From: a cyanobiont of Ornithocercus magnificus
Lineage (GTDB): Bacteria > Cyanobacteriota > Cyanobacteriia > PCC-6307 > Cyanobiaceae
DNA: 64,000 nucleotides
Direction: 5' to 3'
Assembly: GCA_007996965.1 (NCBI GenBank)
Contig: BIMP01000001.1
Location: forward strand, 372,001 to 436,000
The notes under the pieces were generated by a model. The model was given only the letters and a program-made list of their open reading frames with translations. It made no database searches and had not been told where the DNA came from. Of this stretch, positions 39,800 through 49,125 are shown piece after piece (position 1 is the first letter of the stretch; every line of letters begins with the position of its first letter). A program made the position numbers and the translations under genes.

Positions 39800-39913
39800 A
39801 TGAAGGTGCGCGCTTCTGTCAGAAAGATGTGCGACAAATGCCGTCTGATCCGTCGCCATGGCCGGGTCATGGTCATTTGCACTAATCCCAAGCACAAGCA
39901 GCGCCAGGGCTGA
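39800..39913 (+). CDS. rpmJ: 50S ribosomal protein L36
   Basis: This 37-codon gene encodes the smallest large-subunit protein. The product begins [19 protein letters not shown] and ends [10 protein letters not shown], with the zinc-ribbon residues Cys11, Cys14, Cys27 and His32 all present, so it is the zinc-binding (C+) form. It lies between adk and rpsM. Confidence 0.96.
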   Translation: MKVRASVRKMCDKCRLIRRHGRVMVICTNPKHKQRQG

Positions 39914-40014
39914 GACCCGGCGATAGGTGAGAGTGGTTTGGCGGCTACCTCACTAGACCTTCTCGCAACTAGCCGGTACGCAAACCGGTGTTCTGTCCCC
40001 TCGATTAACCTTCC

Positions 40015-40380
40015 GTGGCAAGGATTGCTGGCATTGACATCCCTCGCGACAAGCGAGTTGAAGTTTCACTAACCTACATTTATGGAATTGGTCCAACCCG
40101 GGCTAAGAGCATCCTTGTAAAGACCGGGGTTGATCCTGACATCCGGGTTAAAAACCTTGAGGATGCCGATGTACAGAAACTCCGCGGCGCAACCGAGGCT
40201 TACACAGTTGAGGGTGACCTGCGCCGCCAGGAAGGCATGGCTTTAAAGCGCCTCCAGGACATTGGCTGCCTCCGCGGTCGTCGTCATCGTATGAGCTTGC
40301 CTGTACGAGGACAGCGGACCCGGACTAATGCCCGTACACGCCGTGGTGCTCGTAAAACTGTTGCCGGTAAGAAGAAGTAG
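40015..40380 (+). CDS. rpsM: 30S ribosomal protein S13
   Basis: S13 lies in the small-subunit head and contacts the P-site tRNA and L5. The 121-residue product begins [26 protein letters not shown] and ends with [24 protein letters not shown]. The start is a GTG, followed immediately by the conserved second residue; no ATG is available nearby. Confidence 0.97.
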   Translation: MARIAGIDIPRDKRVEVSLTYIYGIGPTRAKSILVKTGVDPDIRVKNLEDADVQKLRGATEAYTVEGDLRRQEGMALKRLQDIGCLRGRRHRMSLPVRGQRTRTNARTRRGARKTVAGKKK

Positions 40381-40459
40381 GTACCCCCAATCCCAAAATA
40401 TGGTCAGCTTCTCTACACACTATCCATAACCCCTACCGAATCTCCCCAGGCCCAACTCC

Positions 40460-40852
40460 ATGGCCAAAACCATCAAGAAATCCGGCCCAAAGAAAGCCAA
40501 GCGCAATGTTCCAAATGGTGTAGCCCATATTCAAAGCACTTTCAACAACACCATTGTGTCTATTACTGACACAGCAGGGGAGGTTATCTCCTGGTCATCT
40601 GCTGGTGCTAGTGGTTTTAAGGGTGCCCGCAAGGGCACTCCATTTGCTGCTCAGACAGCAGCCGAGGCAGCAGCCCGCCGTGCTCTTGAACAAGGTATGC
40701 GACAGATTGAAGTGCTGGTTCGTGGACCAGGATCTGGGCGCGAGACGGCCATCCGTGCACTTCAGGTTGCCGGCCTGGAAATCACGCTGATCCGCGACGT
40801 TACGCCCCTGCCTCATAATGGCTGTCGCCGTCCCAAGTGTCGTCGCGTCTGA
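40460..40852 (+). CDS. rpsK: 30S ribosomal protein S11
   Basis: S11 forms part of the platform and the mRNA exit region. The 130-residue product has [36 protein letters not shown] and the C-terminal [16 protein letters not shown] signature. ATG start, 79 bases after rpsM. Confidence 0.98.
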   Translation: MAKTIKKSGPKKAKRNVPNGVAHIQSTFNNTIVSITDTAGEVISWSSAGASGFKGARKGTPFAAQTAAEAAARRALEQGMRQIEVLVRGPGSGRETAIRALQVAGLEITLIRDVTPLPHNGCRRPKCRRV

Positions 40853-40900
40853 GTCCTAACTCTTCACTCCGGTTCCCGACCTCACATCTCTGTACAGACC

Positions 40901-41839
40901 GTGCTGCAATACCAGATTGATCGAATCGAGCACCAGATCAGTGATGATCGTACTCAGATCGGCATATTCCTGATCGGCCCTCTCGATCGTGGTCAGGCAA
41001 CAACCCTTGGGAACTCTCTGCGAAGGGTGCTTTTGGGAACTCTCGAAGGCAGTGCTGTTACAGCCGTCCGCATTGCTGGAGTCAATCACGAGTACGCCAC
41101 AGTGCCAGGTGTCCGTGAAGACGTTCTTGACATTCTACTCAACTGTAAACAGTTATCCATCAACAGCCGCAGTTCTCAGCTGGAGATTGGCCGGCTCATG
41201 ATAGCTGGACCAGCAGATGTGAAAGCACGTGACCTCCAGTTTTCTCCTCAAGTCCAGGTAGTAGATATTGAGAGGCCAATAGCCACTGTAGCTGATGGTC
41301 ACAGCCTAGAGTTAGAGGTTCATGTCGAACGTGGCGTCGGTTACCGACCAGTAGACCGGCATAGCGAGGATACTAGCGCCATTGACTTACTCCAGATTGA
41401 TGCAGTATTCATGCCTGTGCGGCGCGTTAATTTCAGCATAGACGAGACTGCTGTTGCTGAAGGCGGGTCAGCACGCGAGCGGCTTCGAATCGAAATTGTA
41501 ACCGATGGCTCAATTAGTCCTGACGATGCATTGACGCAGGCAGCTAATCAGTTAATCGAATTGTTTCAGCCTCTGGCAACCGTAAGCATGGTAGAGGAGC
41601 CTGGTCTTGAGCCTGAGCCTGCTGCCGAAGCCCAGATACCCCTGGAAGAACTTAACCTTTCTGTCCGCGCCTACAATTGCCTTAAGCGTGCCCAGGTAAA
41701 TTCCGTCTCAGACTTAATGGGCTTTAGCTATGAGGATCTTCTCGAGATCAAGAACTTTGGCTCCAAATCAGCCGACGAAGTCATCGAGGCTCTTGAACGT
41801 ATAGGAATCTCCATACCGCAGAGCCGGACCAGTGCCTAG
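40901..41839 (+). CDS. rpoA: DNA-directed RNA polymerase subunit alpha
   Basis: RpoA is the assembly scaffold and promoter UP-element reader of RNA polymerase. The 312-residue product has the N-terminal dimerisation domain ([36 protein letters not shown]) and the C-terminal domain ([40 protein letters not shown]). The start is a GTG. A 6-bp hairpin (41837-41852) begins with the stop codon. Confidence 0.98.
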   Translation: MLQYQIDRIEHQISDDRTQIGIFLIGPLDRGQATTLGNSLRRVLLGTLEGSAVTAVRIAGVNHEYATVPGVREDVLDILLNCKQLSINSRSSQLEIGRLMIAGPADVKARDLQFSPQVQVVDIERPIATVADGHSLELEVHVERGVGYRPVDRHSEDTSAIDLLQIDAVFMPVRRVNFSIDETAVAEGGSARERLRIEIVTDGSISPDDALTQAANQLIELFQPLATVSMVEEPGLEPEPAAEAQIPLEELNLSVRAYNCLKRAQVNSVSDLMGFSYEDLLEIKNFGSKSADEVIEALERIGISIPQSRTSA

Positions 41840-41852
41840 TCTTTATAGACTA
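41837..41852 (+). other. Small hairpin starting at the rpoA stop codon
   Basis: Bases 41837-41842 pair with 41847-41852 around TTAT. The first arm contains the rpoA TAG stop. There is no T-run, so it is more likely a minor structure than a terminator. Confidence 0.3.
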
Positions 41853-41889
41853 CATCTCAACCCTTGCTTAATTTTAGGATCATAGAACT

Positions 41890-42240
41890 ATGCGTCACCA
41901 GTGTCGTGTTACTAAGCTCGGGCGCCCTGCTGATCAAAGAAAAGCCATGCTGCGCGGCTTAACCACTCAGCTTATCCGCGAGGGACGGTTAACAACCACC
42001 AAGGCACGCGCGAAAGCTTTAAGAAGTGAAGCAGAGCGCATGATTACCCTAGCAAAAGAAGGTAGCCTGGCCTCGCGTCGTCGTGCTCTGGGCTACATTT
42101 ACGATAAGCAATTAGTTCACGCACTTTTTCAAAAGGCACAGGGACGTTACAAAGAGCGCTGTGGTGGCTATACCCGCATTATTCGTACTATCCGGCGACG
42201 GGGCGACAGCGCTGAAATGGCTATTATTGAGCTGGTTTAA
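41890..42240 (+). CDS. rplQ: 50S ribosomal protein L17
   Basis: L17 lies near the tunnel exit. The 116-residue product begins [42 protein letters not shown]-like and ends [23 protein letters not shown], standard for the family. ATG start; truA follows after 22 bases. Confidence 0.97.
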   Translation: MRHQCRVTKLGRPADQRKAMLRGLTTQLIREGRLTTTKARAKALRSEAERMITLAKEGSLASRRRALGYIYDKQLVHALFQKAQGRYKERCGGYTRIIRTIRRRGDSAEMAIIELV

Positions 42241-42262
42241 GATACTTTACAATTAAGAACCT

Positions 42263-43126
42263 GTGCAGTCTATAAGGCGAATTGCGATTTGTCTACAGTA
42301 CGAAGGTACAAGTTTTTGTGGTTGGCAGCGCCAGCCTAGTAACCGTAGCGTACAAGAGGTTCTCGAACATGCAATAGAGCAGCTTGATCCGTATAGACCA
42401 GTTCGTGCAATTGCAGCAGGTCGTACAGACGCAGGCGTACATGCTGCTGGCCAAGTAGTACATTTCGATTGCTGCGGTTCAATTCCAATTCACCGCTGGT
42501 CTGCAGCCTTGAATGGGCGTCTTCCGGAGAGTATACGTGTTCGCGAGGCAGTAAATCGCCCTTATGATTGGCATGCCTGTCGCTCTGCGGTGTACCGACG
42601 TTATCGCTACATCCTTTACAATGGACAACAACCTAACCTCTTCCTGGCACGTTGGAGTTGGCATCGCTCCAGTACATTGCTTGACGAGCAAAGTATGCAG
42701 GCTGCTCTACAAGGGCTGTTAGGCTTACATGATTTTAGTGCATTTCAGAAAGCAGGTAGCTACCGCTCCCACGCCTACACTACAGTTCAGGAGGTGAGCG
42801 TAGAGCGCCGCGGCGACCTTATCGAGATAGAAATACAAGCTAGTGGCTTTCTTTATGGGATGGTGCGGCTGTTAGTAGGTCAATTAGTTGCTGTTGGTGA
42901 GCATCGCCTAAGTGTTGAAAACTTTGACCACTCCTGGCGTAAGTGGCACCATAGTCAAGCCAGAAAGTCAGCACCGCCGCAAGGTTTGTGCTTGCTACGG
43001 GCAGGATACATGGAAGAACTTTTTGAAAATCCTGGGTGGTATGACAGCCAGGCGCGATTTTTATTGTCCTACAGAGATCCACCTTCTTTGACTGTTCCCA
43101 GATCTGTACCGAGCTGTAGTCAATAA
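42263..43126 (+). CDS. truA: tRNA pseudouridine synthase A
   Basis: TruA makes pseudouridine 38-40 in the anticodon stem-loop of tRNAs. The 287-residue product has [17 protein letters not shown], the catalytic [19 protein letters not shown] with Asp, [15 protein letters not shown] and the RIM-like [18 protein letters not shown]. The start is a GTG. It carries a C-terminal tail of about 20 residues beyond the core. It belongs to the rpoA-rplQ-truA-rplM stretch conserved in cyanobacteria. Confidence 0.95.
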   Translation: MQSIRRIAICLQYEGTSFCGWQRQPSNRSVQEVLEHAIEQLDPYRPVRAIAAGRTDAGVHAAGQVVHFDCCGSIPIHRWSAALNGRLPESIRVREAVNRPYDWHACRSAVYRRYRYILYNGQQPNLFLARWSWHRSSTLLDEQSMQAALQGLLGLHDFSAFQKAGSYRSHAYTTVQEVSVERRGDLIEIEIQASGFLYGMVRLLVGQLVAVGEHRLSVENFDHSWRKWHHSQARKSAPPQGLCLLRAGYMEELFENPGWYDSQARFLLSYRDPPSLTVPRSVPSCSQ

Positions 43127-43184
43127 TTAGATTGTAATTAATATCATTGTCGTCTGGCCCTAAAATCATCTTAAGATAACCCCC

Positions 43185-43213
43185 AACCTTTAATGTCTAG
43201 ATGGCTAAAGGTT
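43185..43213 (+). promoter_or_regulatory. Hairpin and extended -10 promoter candidate upstream of rplM
   Basis: An 8-bp perfect stem (43185-43192 with 43206-43213), extendable by three C-G pairs across a bulged A, lies just after truA. It is followed by TGGTATACT (43226-43234), which fits an extended -10 element; transcription from it would start next to or at the rplM ATG at 43241. The hairpin may end the truA transcript. No clear -35 box is visible. Confidence 0.4.
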
Positions 43214-43240
43214 AGGGTTCTCAGCTGGTATACTAACACC

Positions 43241-43702
43241 ATGAACAAGACCTTCGTTCCTTGTGCAGATTCCACCAACCGCCGATGGTGTCTCGTAGAT
43301 GCTGAAAACCTGACTTTGGGTCGGCTAGCTACCGAGGTTGCATCCATTCTACGAGGAAAAAACAAGCCTTCTTATACCCCCTACCTAGATACTGGCGATT
43401 TCGTCATAATCATAAATGCTGAGAAGGTACGGGTGAGTGGCAACAAAGCTAGCCAGAAACTGTACCGACGTCACTCTGGACGTCCAGGGGGCATGAAGAC
43501 AGAAACTTTCAACGCACTTCAAAAGCGCCTACCAGAGCGGATAGTTGAAAAGGCAGTAAAGGGCATGCTTCCTCACAACTCGCTTGGCCGCCAACTATTC
43601 CGCAAGCTTAAGGTTTACCGTGGTGCTGATCATCCGCACGCTGCTCAGGTGCCTCGGCATCTCAAACTTTATACAGCAACCTACTCCACACATAGCCAAT
43701 GA
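43241..43702 (+). CDS. rplM: 50S ribosomal protein L13
   Basis: L13 is an early assembly protein. The 153-residue product begins [34 protein letters not shown] and contains [23 protein letters not shown] and [29 protein letters not shown] use the ATG at 43241; the open frame upstream starts at a GTG inside the hairpin region and looks non-homologous. Its stop overlaps the rpsI start (ATGA). Confidence 0.97.
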   Translation: MNKTFVPCADSTNRRWCLVDAENLTLGRLATEVASILRGKNKPSYTPYLDTGDFVIIINAEKVRVSGNKASQKLYRRHSGRPGGMKTETFNALQKRLPERIVEKAVKGMLPHNSLGRQLFRKLKVYRGADHPHAAQVPRHLKLYTATYSTHSQ

Positions 43703-44106
43703 GCAATTCATTTAATAGTGTTGTCTACTGGGGCACTGGTCGCCGTAAGACTTCCGTAGCCCGTATACGTCTTGTTCCTGGGTCAGGATTGATCACAATC
43801 AACGGTCGTCCAGCCGATAATTACCTCAACTATAACCCTGCATATCTGGCCGCAGTAAAAGCACCTATGCAAACACTGGGACTAGAAGGTGAATACGATA
43901 TATTAGTAAATGTTCGTGGTGGTGGACTCACTGGGCAAGCCGATGCTATTAAGCAAGGTGCTGCACGTGCTCTCTGTGAGCTATCACGCGACAACCGCAA
44001 GCCGCTAAAAATCGAGGGTCACCTGAGCCGCGATCCACGCGCCAAGGAGCGGCGTAAGTATGGTCTCAAGAAAGCGCGCAAGGCTCCTCAGTTCTCTAAG
44101 CGCTGA
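43699..44106 (+). CDS. rpsI: 30S ribosomal protein S9
   Basis: S9 reaches the P site with its C-terminal tail. The 135-residue product has [40 protein letters not shown] and the C-terminal [24 protein letters not shown] with its terminal Lys-Arg. It overlaps rplM by four bases. Confidence 0.98.
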   Translation: MSNSFNSVVYWGTGRRKTSVARIRLVPGSGLITINGRPADNYLNYNPAYLAAVKAPMQTLGLEGEYDILVNVRGGGLTGQADAIKQGAARALCELSRDNRKPLKIEGHLSRDPRAKERRKYGLKKARKAPQFSKR

Positions 44107-44145
44107 ACCCTGAATTTTTACAGAGCCTTACCAACCTAAAAACTG

Positions 44146-44397
44146 ATGCCAAAAGCTAACATTCATCCCACTTGGTACCCTGATGCAAAAGTTATCTGTA
44201 ATGGGGAGGTGGTAATGACTACAGGCTCTACGCAGCCTGAAATTCATGTTGATGTTTGGAGCGGCAACCACCCTTTCTTTACTGGCACGCAGAAAATTTT
44301 AGACACCGAAGGACGTGTAGACCGCTTTATGCGCAAGTACGGCATGAACGGGACTAGCAAAGCGACAGGACTAAGCGATGGGACAGCAGTGAATTAA
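44146..44397 (+). CDS. rpmE: 50S ribosomal protein L31
   Basis: L31 links the large subunit to the small-subunit head. The 83-residue product begins [23 protein letters not shown] and contains [36 protein letters not shown]. Only one cysteine of the zinc site remains, so it looks like a zinc-free (C-) form, as in other cyanobacteria and plastids to my knowledge. ATG start. Confidence 0.96.
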   Translation: MPKANIHPTWYPDAKVICNGEVVMTTGSTQPEIHVDVWSGNHPFFTGTQKILDTEGRVDRFMRKYGMNGTSKATGLSDGTAVN

Positions 44398-44437
44398 ACT
44401 TGCAGGCTCCGCACTGCTAGCAGAATACTTGCCTGCT

Positions 44438-45535
44438 ATGGAGTCCACTGACCTGACAGCTCGCCTAGAAGCCGCCTCTAGCAGCCTGCGGGCCCTTGAA
44501 CTTCAGTTAGCCGACCCTAGTACGGCAACTGACCCGCGTCGGCTACAGACAATCGCTCAGCAACACGCTCGTCTCGAGCCTCTTGTAGCTGACTACACCG
44601 CGCTCTGTGACACCGAGTCTGAGATTTGTCAGACACTCGACTTGTTACGTGAGAGCTACAGCGACGCAGCGATGGAGGAACTTGCTCGACAAGAATTAGA
44701 GAGATTGGAGCAACAACGCACTGATCTGGTCCAGCGAATTACATTAGCTCTCCTGCCACATGACCCTCGAGATGAGCGCAGCGTAATGCTTGAGATTCGG
44801 GCTGGCGCTGGTGGTAATGAAGCCTGTCTTTGGGCGGGGGATCTGGCAAGAATGTATGACCGATTCGGCCAACGCCGCGGTTGGACAGTGCTTCCTGTAA
44901 GTGCCACGGAAGCTGACCTAGGTGGGTATCGCGAGCTTATTCTCTCAGTGAGAGGTGATTCTGTGTTTAGCCAACTCAAATTCGAGGCAGGTGTGCATCG
45001 TGTCCAGCGAGTGCCTACTACAGAGTCTCAAGGTCGTGTTCATACTTCAACCGCAACCGTTGTGGTGATGCCGGAGGCTGATCCAGTTGAAGTCCGTATA
45101 GAACTGTCTGACCTAGATATTAGCACTGCTCGCTCCGGAGGCGCCGGGGGACAAAATGTCAATAAGGTGGAGACGGCTGTCGATTTATTACACCGCCCCA
45201 CTGGCATCCGTGTTTTCTGTACACAGGAGCGTTCTCAGCTCCAGAATCGCGAACGGGCTATGGAAATTCTACGGGCCAAGCTCTACGAACGCCAGCTAAG
45301 GGAAGCAAATGAAAGGGAGAGTTCTAACAGACGCTCTCAGGTAGGTACTGGTGATCGCAGCGAAAAAATTCGTACCTACAACTTCAAAGATAACCGTATG
45401 ACTGACCACCGTCTTGGTAAAAACTTCACACTTGAGACAGTACTTGGGGGCCAGCTTGAGGAGATTACTAATGCTTGCATTGCTGCTGACCAGCAAAAGC
45501 AGCTTGAGGCAATAAGTCAGCAGAGAGGCAGCTAA
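44438..45535 (+). CDS. prfA: Peptide chain release factor 1
   Basis: RF1 ends translation at UAG and UAA. The 365-residue product has the codon-recognition PxT-type stretch [25 protein letters not shown] and the catalytic GGQ motif [27 protein letters not shown] use the ATG at 44438; a TTG three codons upstream is the alternative. It closes the ribosomal cluster, 40 bases after rpmE. Confidence 0.97.
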   Translation: MESTDLTARLEAASSSLRALELQLADPSTATDPRRLQTIAQQHARLEPLVADYTALCDTESEICQTLDLLRESYSDAAMEELARQELERLEQQRTDLVQRITLALLPHDPRDERSVMLEIRAGAGGNEACLWAGDLARMYDRFGQRRGWTVLPVSATEADLGGYRELILSVRGDSVFSQLKFEAGVHRVQRVPTTESQGRVHTSTATVVVMPEADPVEVRIELSDLDISTARSGGAGGQNVNKVETAVDLLHRPTGIRVFCTQERSQLQNRERAMEILRAKLYERQLREANERESSNRRSQVGTGDRSEKIRTYNFKDNRMTDHRLGKNFTLETVLGGQLEEITNACIAADQQKQLEAISQQRGS

Positions 45536-45546
45536 CTTCTGCCGAC

Positions 45547-46047
45547 TCAGAAACCGACCACATATTTAGCCCATTCCTGATGATGACCGGAGTGGATCTG
45601 ACGAGTTGCTTCAAAGCTTAAACTGCTTAGAGGCCGGCATGGCACTTGGCGCAGAGGCATACCAGCCTCTTGGGGAGTACGATTACCCTTACGAACGTTG
45701 CAACGTAGGCAGGCTGTAGTGACATTTTCCCATGTGTCAGCGCCGCCCCGGCTACGAGGAACTACATGGTCAATGGAAAGTTGCTCACTGCAACAACCGC
45801 AATATTGGCAAAGATTTCCGTCACGGTGGAAGATATTACGCCGAGTTAGAGGCAGTTGTCGGAAAGGGACATGGACAAACTGGCGCAACCGGATCACTGT
45901 GGGAAGATTTGTGCCAGGTCGGACAGTCCGTTCACTATCTGACTCGAGGCTCTCAGCTTTTCCCTTTAGCATCATCACGAGCGCGCGACGCCAGGTGGTT
46001 ATGTTGAGAGGTTCGTAGGACGCGTTAAGAACGAGAACGTGGCCCAT
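45547..46047 (-). CDS. HNH endonuclease family protein
   Basis: The 166-residue product is a conserved cyanobacterial HNH protein: MGHVLVLNASYEPLNITTWRRALVMMLKGKAE, then a zinc-ribbon pair CQYCG and CLRCN flanking the HNH core LSIDHVVPRSRGGADTWENVTTAC. All nuclease and zinc residues are present. The cellular substrate is unknown; related proteins are often housekeeping-like and not mobile. It converges with prfA (11-base gap) and diverges from alr. Confidence 0.88.
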   Translation of the reverse strand: MGHVLVLNASYEPLNITTWRRALVMMLKGKAESLESDSERTVRPGTNLPTVIRLRQFVHVPFRQLPLTRRNIFHRDGNLCQYCGCCSEQLSIDHVVPRSRGGADTWENVTTACLRCNVRKGNRTPQEAGMPLRQVPCRPLSSLSFEATRQIHSGHHQEWAKYVVGF

Positions 46048-46118
46048 GCCAGTCTCTAGTTCTATAGATGGTATCGGGGCTTATCACCAGATGCCAAGGC
46101 TGACATTATCTTGCCGTC

Positions 46119-47324
46119 ATGTGGGATTCGATCGCCAGCACCAGTAGTAGTGATGCCAACTGGATTCAGAGACCCGGTATCTTGACTGAACTGGATCATT
46201 ATCAGCGGGCCTGGGTAGAGGTGTCGCCTGCTGCGATTACTTCTAATGCCCGCACGCTTGTAAAAAAGCTAAACGCTGGTTGTTGCCTGATGGCTGTAGT
46301 AAAAGCTGATGGCTACGGTCATGGTGCAGTGACAGTTGCTAGGGCCGCCATCACTGGTGGGGCTTCTCAACTTGGGGTGGCTACACTACCAGAGGGCATC
46401 CAGCTGCGACAGGCTAACCTTCAGGTCCCAATCTTAGTGTTAGGAAATCTAACACATGTCGAAGAGCTACGAGCTTGTCTCCATTGGCGATTAATGCCAA
46501 GCTTCAGTGGCATACGCGAGGCACTACTCTGTCAGAGCCTAGCAGCCGATAGTGGGCGGCGAATGGCGACCCAGCTAAAACTAGATACTGGTATGGCACG
46601 CTTGGGATGTGCTTGGCAAGAGGCACCACAGCTTATTAGAGCAATCCGCCAGCTTCGTGATCTTGATCTTGTGGGTGTATATAGTCATCTTGCACTTGCC
46701 GAAGCAAGGCTAGGCAGCTCTGAGGAAATTACTACGCTTCAGCAACAGAGGTGTTTTGAAGAGGTCACGCGTAGTTTTCAGGCTAGCGCGGGCGGCTTCT
46801 GTTGCCATTTGGCAAACTCAGCCGCAACTCTCCGCAGTCAACTATTTCATTACGACATGGTGCGTGTCGGTCTGGCCCTTTATGGCTATGCGCCAGCACC
46901 TCACTTAGAAACAGAAGCTACCGACCTTAAGCCAGCCTTAGCTATCAAGGCTAAGGTAACTCTTATACGTGATGTACCAGCTGGTACAGGAGTCAGCTAT
47001 GGGCACCACTACGTAACTACTAGGGCAAGTCGGTTAGCCGTTGTGGCAATTGGTTATGCTGACGGTGTCAGTCGAGCATTATCCGGACGAATAAGCGTGC
47101 TCAGTCAAGGCCACAAACTGCCACAAGTAGGAGTAATCACAATGGACCAACTTTTAATAGACAGTACTGACCACCCCAGTTTAGATATTGGCAGCACTGT
47201 AACTCTACTAGGGCATGAAGGTGATCAGGAGATCGCACTACGGGATTGGAGCAACCACGCCGGTCTGATTCCCTGGGAAGTGCTATGCGGTTTCCGGCAC
47301 CGCCTACCACGCCTCGAGGTGTAA
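46119..47324 (+). CDS. alr: Alanine racemase
   Basis: Alr makes D-alanine for peptidoglycan with PLP. The 401-residue product has the PLP lysine in VVKADGYGHGAVTVARAA, LKLDTGMARLG, CHLANSAAT, RVGLALYGYAP and the second catalytic base in GTGVSYGHHYVT. It has an N-terminal extension of about 30 residues before the barrel; an internal start is possible, but the ATG at 46119 is the longest. The gene looks intact. Confidence 0.95.
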   Translation: MWDSIASTSSSDANWIQRPGILTELDHYQRAWVEVSPAAITSNARTLVKKLNAGCCLMAVVKADGYGHGAVTVARAAITGGASQLGVATLPEGIQLRQANLQVPILVLGNLTHVEELRACLHWRLMPSFSGIREALLCQSLAADSGRRMATQLKLDTGMARLGCAWQEAPQLIRAIRQLRDLDLVGVYSHLALAEARLGSSEEITTLQQQRCFEEVTRSFQASAGGFCCHLANSAATLRSQLFHYDMVRVGLALYGYAPAPHLETEATDLKPALAIKAKVTLIRDVPAGTGVSYGHHYVTTRASRLAVVAIGYADGVSRALSGRISVLSQGHKLPQVGVITMDQLLIDSTDHPSLDIGSTVTLLGHEGDQEIALRDWSNHAGLIPWEVLCGFRHRLPRLEV

Positions 47325-47372
47325 ACTGGGAAGACAACAGTGTCGGTAGTTGATAAGCTTGTAGTCGCTACT

Positions 47373-47461
47373 GGAGAGGTGGCTGAGCGGTTGAAAGCGG
47401 CTCCCTGCTAAGGAGTTACAGAAGGTAGCTTCTGTCGAGGGTTCGAATCCCTCCCTCTCCG
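47373..47461 (+). tRNA. tRNA-Ser (anticodon GCT)
   Basis: The 89-base class II tRNA has acceptor stem GGAGAGG/CCTCTCC, anticodon loop CTGCTAA giving GCT for AGC/AGU codons, a long variable arm (acagaaggtagcttctgt) and T arm GAGGGTTCGAATCCCTC. CCA is not encoded. A perfect hairpin follows eight bases later. Confidence 0.97.
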
Positions 47462-47468
47462 CTGTGAG

Positions 47469-47510
47469 GTAACTTCTCAGGGAGTCTGCAAAGACTCCCT
47501 GAGAAGTTAC
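47469..47510 (+). terminator. Perfect 18-bp hairpin after tRNA-Ser
   Basis: Bases 47469-47486 pair without mismatch with 47493-47510 around a 6-base loop (tgcaaa). It begins just after the tRNA and probably terminates or protects its transcript. There is no T-run directly after the stem, which is unusual for an intrinsic terminator. Confidence 0.6.
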
Positions 47511-47631
47511 TGTCAAGATAGCTTAGCTTCTTAAAGACCTTTTTACTCTAAATTATGCTCACACTATCATTCTACAGCGAAATCGCGAGTATCCCTAGCC
47601 TCTCTTGAGACCTTTGTGGAGCAAATCTCAT

Positions 47632-47796
47632 ATGCAAGGATCTTTATGGATTTCTCTGTCGTGGTTTTTAGTCGTTACCGCTGCTGCTATAAAAATTTGG
47701 AGAATTTCCCAGTTTCTACGCAGCAAGACAATTACTAGGAGAGTTAACCTGGAAAAAGCTAAGGCTTCACTAGAGAGAATCTGGAAAAATACCTGA
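47632..47796 (+). CDS. Small single-span membrane protein, hypothetical
   Basis: The 54-residue product has one hydrophobic helix (LWISLSWFLVVTAAAIKIW) and a basic, helical tail (RRVNLEKAKASLERIWKNT). The distribution of residues looks protein-like, and the tail resembles small picocyanobacterial membrane proteins, but I cannot name a family. I use the ATG at 47632; a TTG at 47605 is the alternative. It may equally be a chance frame. Confidence 0.45.
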   Translation: MQGSLWISLSWFLVVTAAAIKIWRISQFLRSKTITRRVNLEKAKASLERIWKNT

Positions 47797-47847
47797 AGAA
47801 ATCTTAGTACTCTAAGATAGTAAAACAAGCTGAGTATGTAAATCCTG

Positions 47848-47872
47848 AAAAAAGCCAATTTCCCTTAAGGCT
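47848..47872 (-). terminator. Possible terminator of the beta-lactamase-like gene
   Basis: On the minus strand a short AGCC/GGCT stem (47869-47872 with 47853-47856) starts at the stop codon and is followed by six T (47853-47848). The stem is short, so the call is weak. Confidence 0.35.
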
Positions 47873-48768
47873 CAAGTTGTCTCTAGAAACTGAAGTACTG
47901 TAGCAAGACCAGGCAGCAAGAGATCGTCATTAGACCTTTCCTCTCCAGCGCTAAACACAACTAGCAGTGTTGTTGGTCCATTATCTGATGGCTGCCAGCA
48001 GGCCGCTTCGTGGCGCACCTGATTCGTCCAACCAGTTTTGCTCCAGAGACGACTACTTGACGGAATACCTGCTCCAAGAAATCCGGCTATCTGATTTCTG
48101 GAATTACGGCAACAGTTCGAGTTGAGGTTTAGAGGGCGAAGCAGAAGACTTCGCAATCGGGAGCAGGCAACTGGCGATACTATAGCATTACTCATTACTG
48201 CTTCAAGCATTACTGCTGTTGCTTCTGTTGTAAGAGTATTGCACCAGCCTGCCAGATTAGCAAAGTCATACTCACGGCCATAAGGACCATTTCCCCAAAT
48301 CTTTTGACAGCAGTTAACTTGCTCTAGCTCTTTCCATTTTAGGCTACGCAACCATTGGTTAACTACTTGTCTCTGCTCCTTCCAGTTTTGCCACACAGCA
48401 CCATATAGACTGGGACCGCTGGTAGTCCCAGTTAGTAGATCGACAATGAATCCTGCAGCATCATTATTCGACTCAACAAGCATATCGTGTAGAGCACGAC
48501 GTAGCTCATGACTATCAGGTAGCCAGTCGCGCTTTAGCCATTCTTCAATAGCAATCGCATATACAAAACCGGCAATACTAGAGGGGTAAAATAGACATCT
48601 ATGTCTCCAGCTAGCTCCACGACCATTACCGGTTCTAGGGTATGTCTCGTAGCGGACCCAGGTAATTGCTATGCTATCGCTAAGACCGGGCCGATTCTGA
48701 GCCTCAAAGTATTTTAACCAATGTAGAAGCTGGGCTTCCATGGCTGTATCAAGACTATAAAATGCCAC
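47872..48768 (-). CDS. Beta-lactamase-like serine hydrolase lacking the SxxK lysine
   Basis: The 298-residue product has the class A beta-lactamase fold layout known from picocyanobacterial homologues: the catalytic-serine region FYPSSIAGFVYAIAIEEW, an SDN-like SNN at 100-102 followed by DAAGFIVDLLTGTTSGPSLYG, and the KTG motif in LWSKTGWTNQ at 244-246. The SxxK lysine that activates the serine is replaced by glycine (Ser64-x-x-Gly67; codon GGT). No signal peptide is evident. It may be catalytically dead or use other chemistry; I would not expect drug resistance from it. The start is a GTG at 48768; an ATG nine codons downstream is possible. Confidence 0.75.
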   Translation of the reverse strand: MAFYSLDTAMEAQLLHWLKYFEAQNRPGLSDSIAITWVRYETYPRTGNGRGASWRHRCLFYPSSIAGFVYAIAIEEWLKRDWLPDSHELRRALHDMLVESNNDAAGFIVDLLTGTTSGPSLYGAVWQNWKEQRQVVNQWLRSLKWKELEQVNCCQKIWGNGPYGREYDFANLAGWCNTLTTEATAVMLEAVMSNAIVSPVACSRLRSLLLRPLNLNSNCCRNSRNQIAGFLGAGIPSSSRLWSKTGWTNQVRHEAACWQPSDNGPTTLLVVFSAGEERSNDDLLLPGLATVLQFLETT

Positions 48769-49125
48769 AGCAATAGCCTCTAAGTTAACTGGTAGTCAAC
48801 ACTAGTTTTAATAGCATCGACTATGCCAAGTCTGTCACAGCTGGGCTCTTATCGTGGGCTTTTGGTTAATATTGTTAGTTATGTCCATGCTAATAGGATT
48901 TTACGCAGGTAAAATGCTTTACTTACTTGTTTATCAGTGTGCTATTAATCTAGATTTGCTCCTTTTAGTCTTTTTAAGAGGTGGGCACTTTGCAGCAAAC
49001 TACTATAGTATCTATTCATCAACTTTCTTACCACATTAAACATTAATGTAGCATATTCACATAGCCTGGGGTATTAAATTTGAGATAGCTCTTTGGACTG
49101 TAGTTGTTATCAGTACATTACTGGC
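48769..49125. other. Gene-free interval before the glycosyltransferase
   Basis: About 357 AT-rich bases hold a hydrophobic frame (48854-49039, GTG start) that I do not accept as a gene because it has no recognisable family pattern. No tRNA or strong hairpin is visible. Confidence 0.4.

Noticed and set aside
45547-46047. HNH protein as homing endonuclease or mobile element
   Set aside because: Conserved full-length cyanobacterial family with no intron, repeat or insertion signs around it.
48854-49039. Plus-strand hydrophobic frame of 61 codons before the glycosyltransferase
   Set aside because: GTG start, no ribosome binding site, composition driven by AT-rich DNA and no recognisable family pattern.
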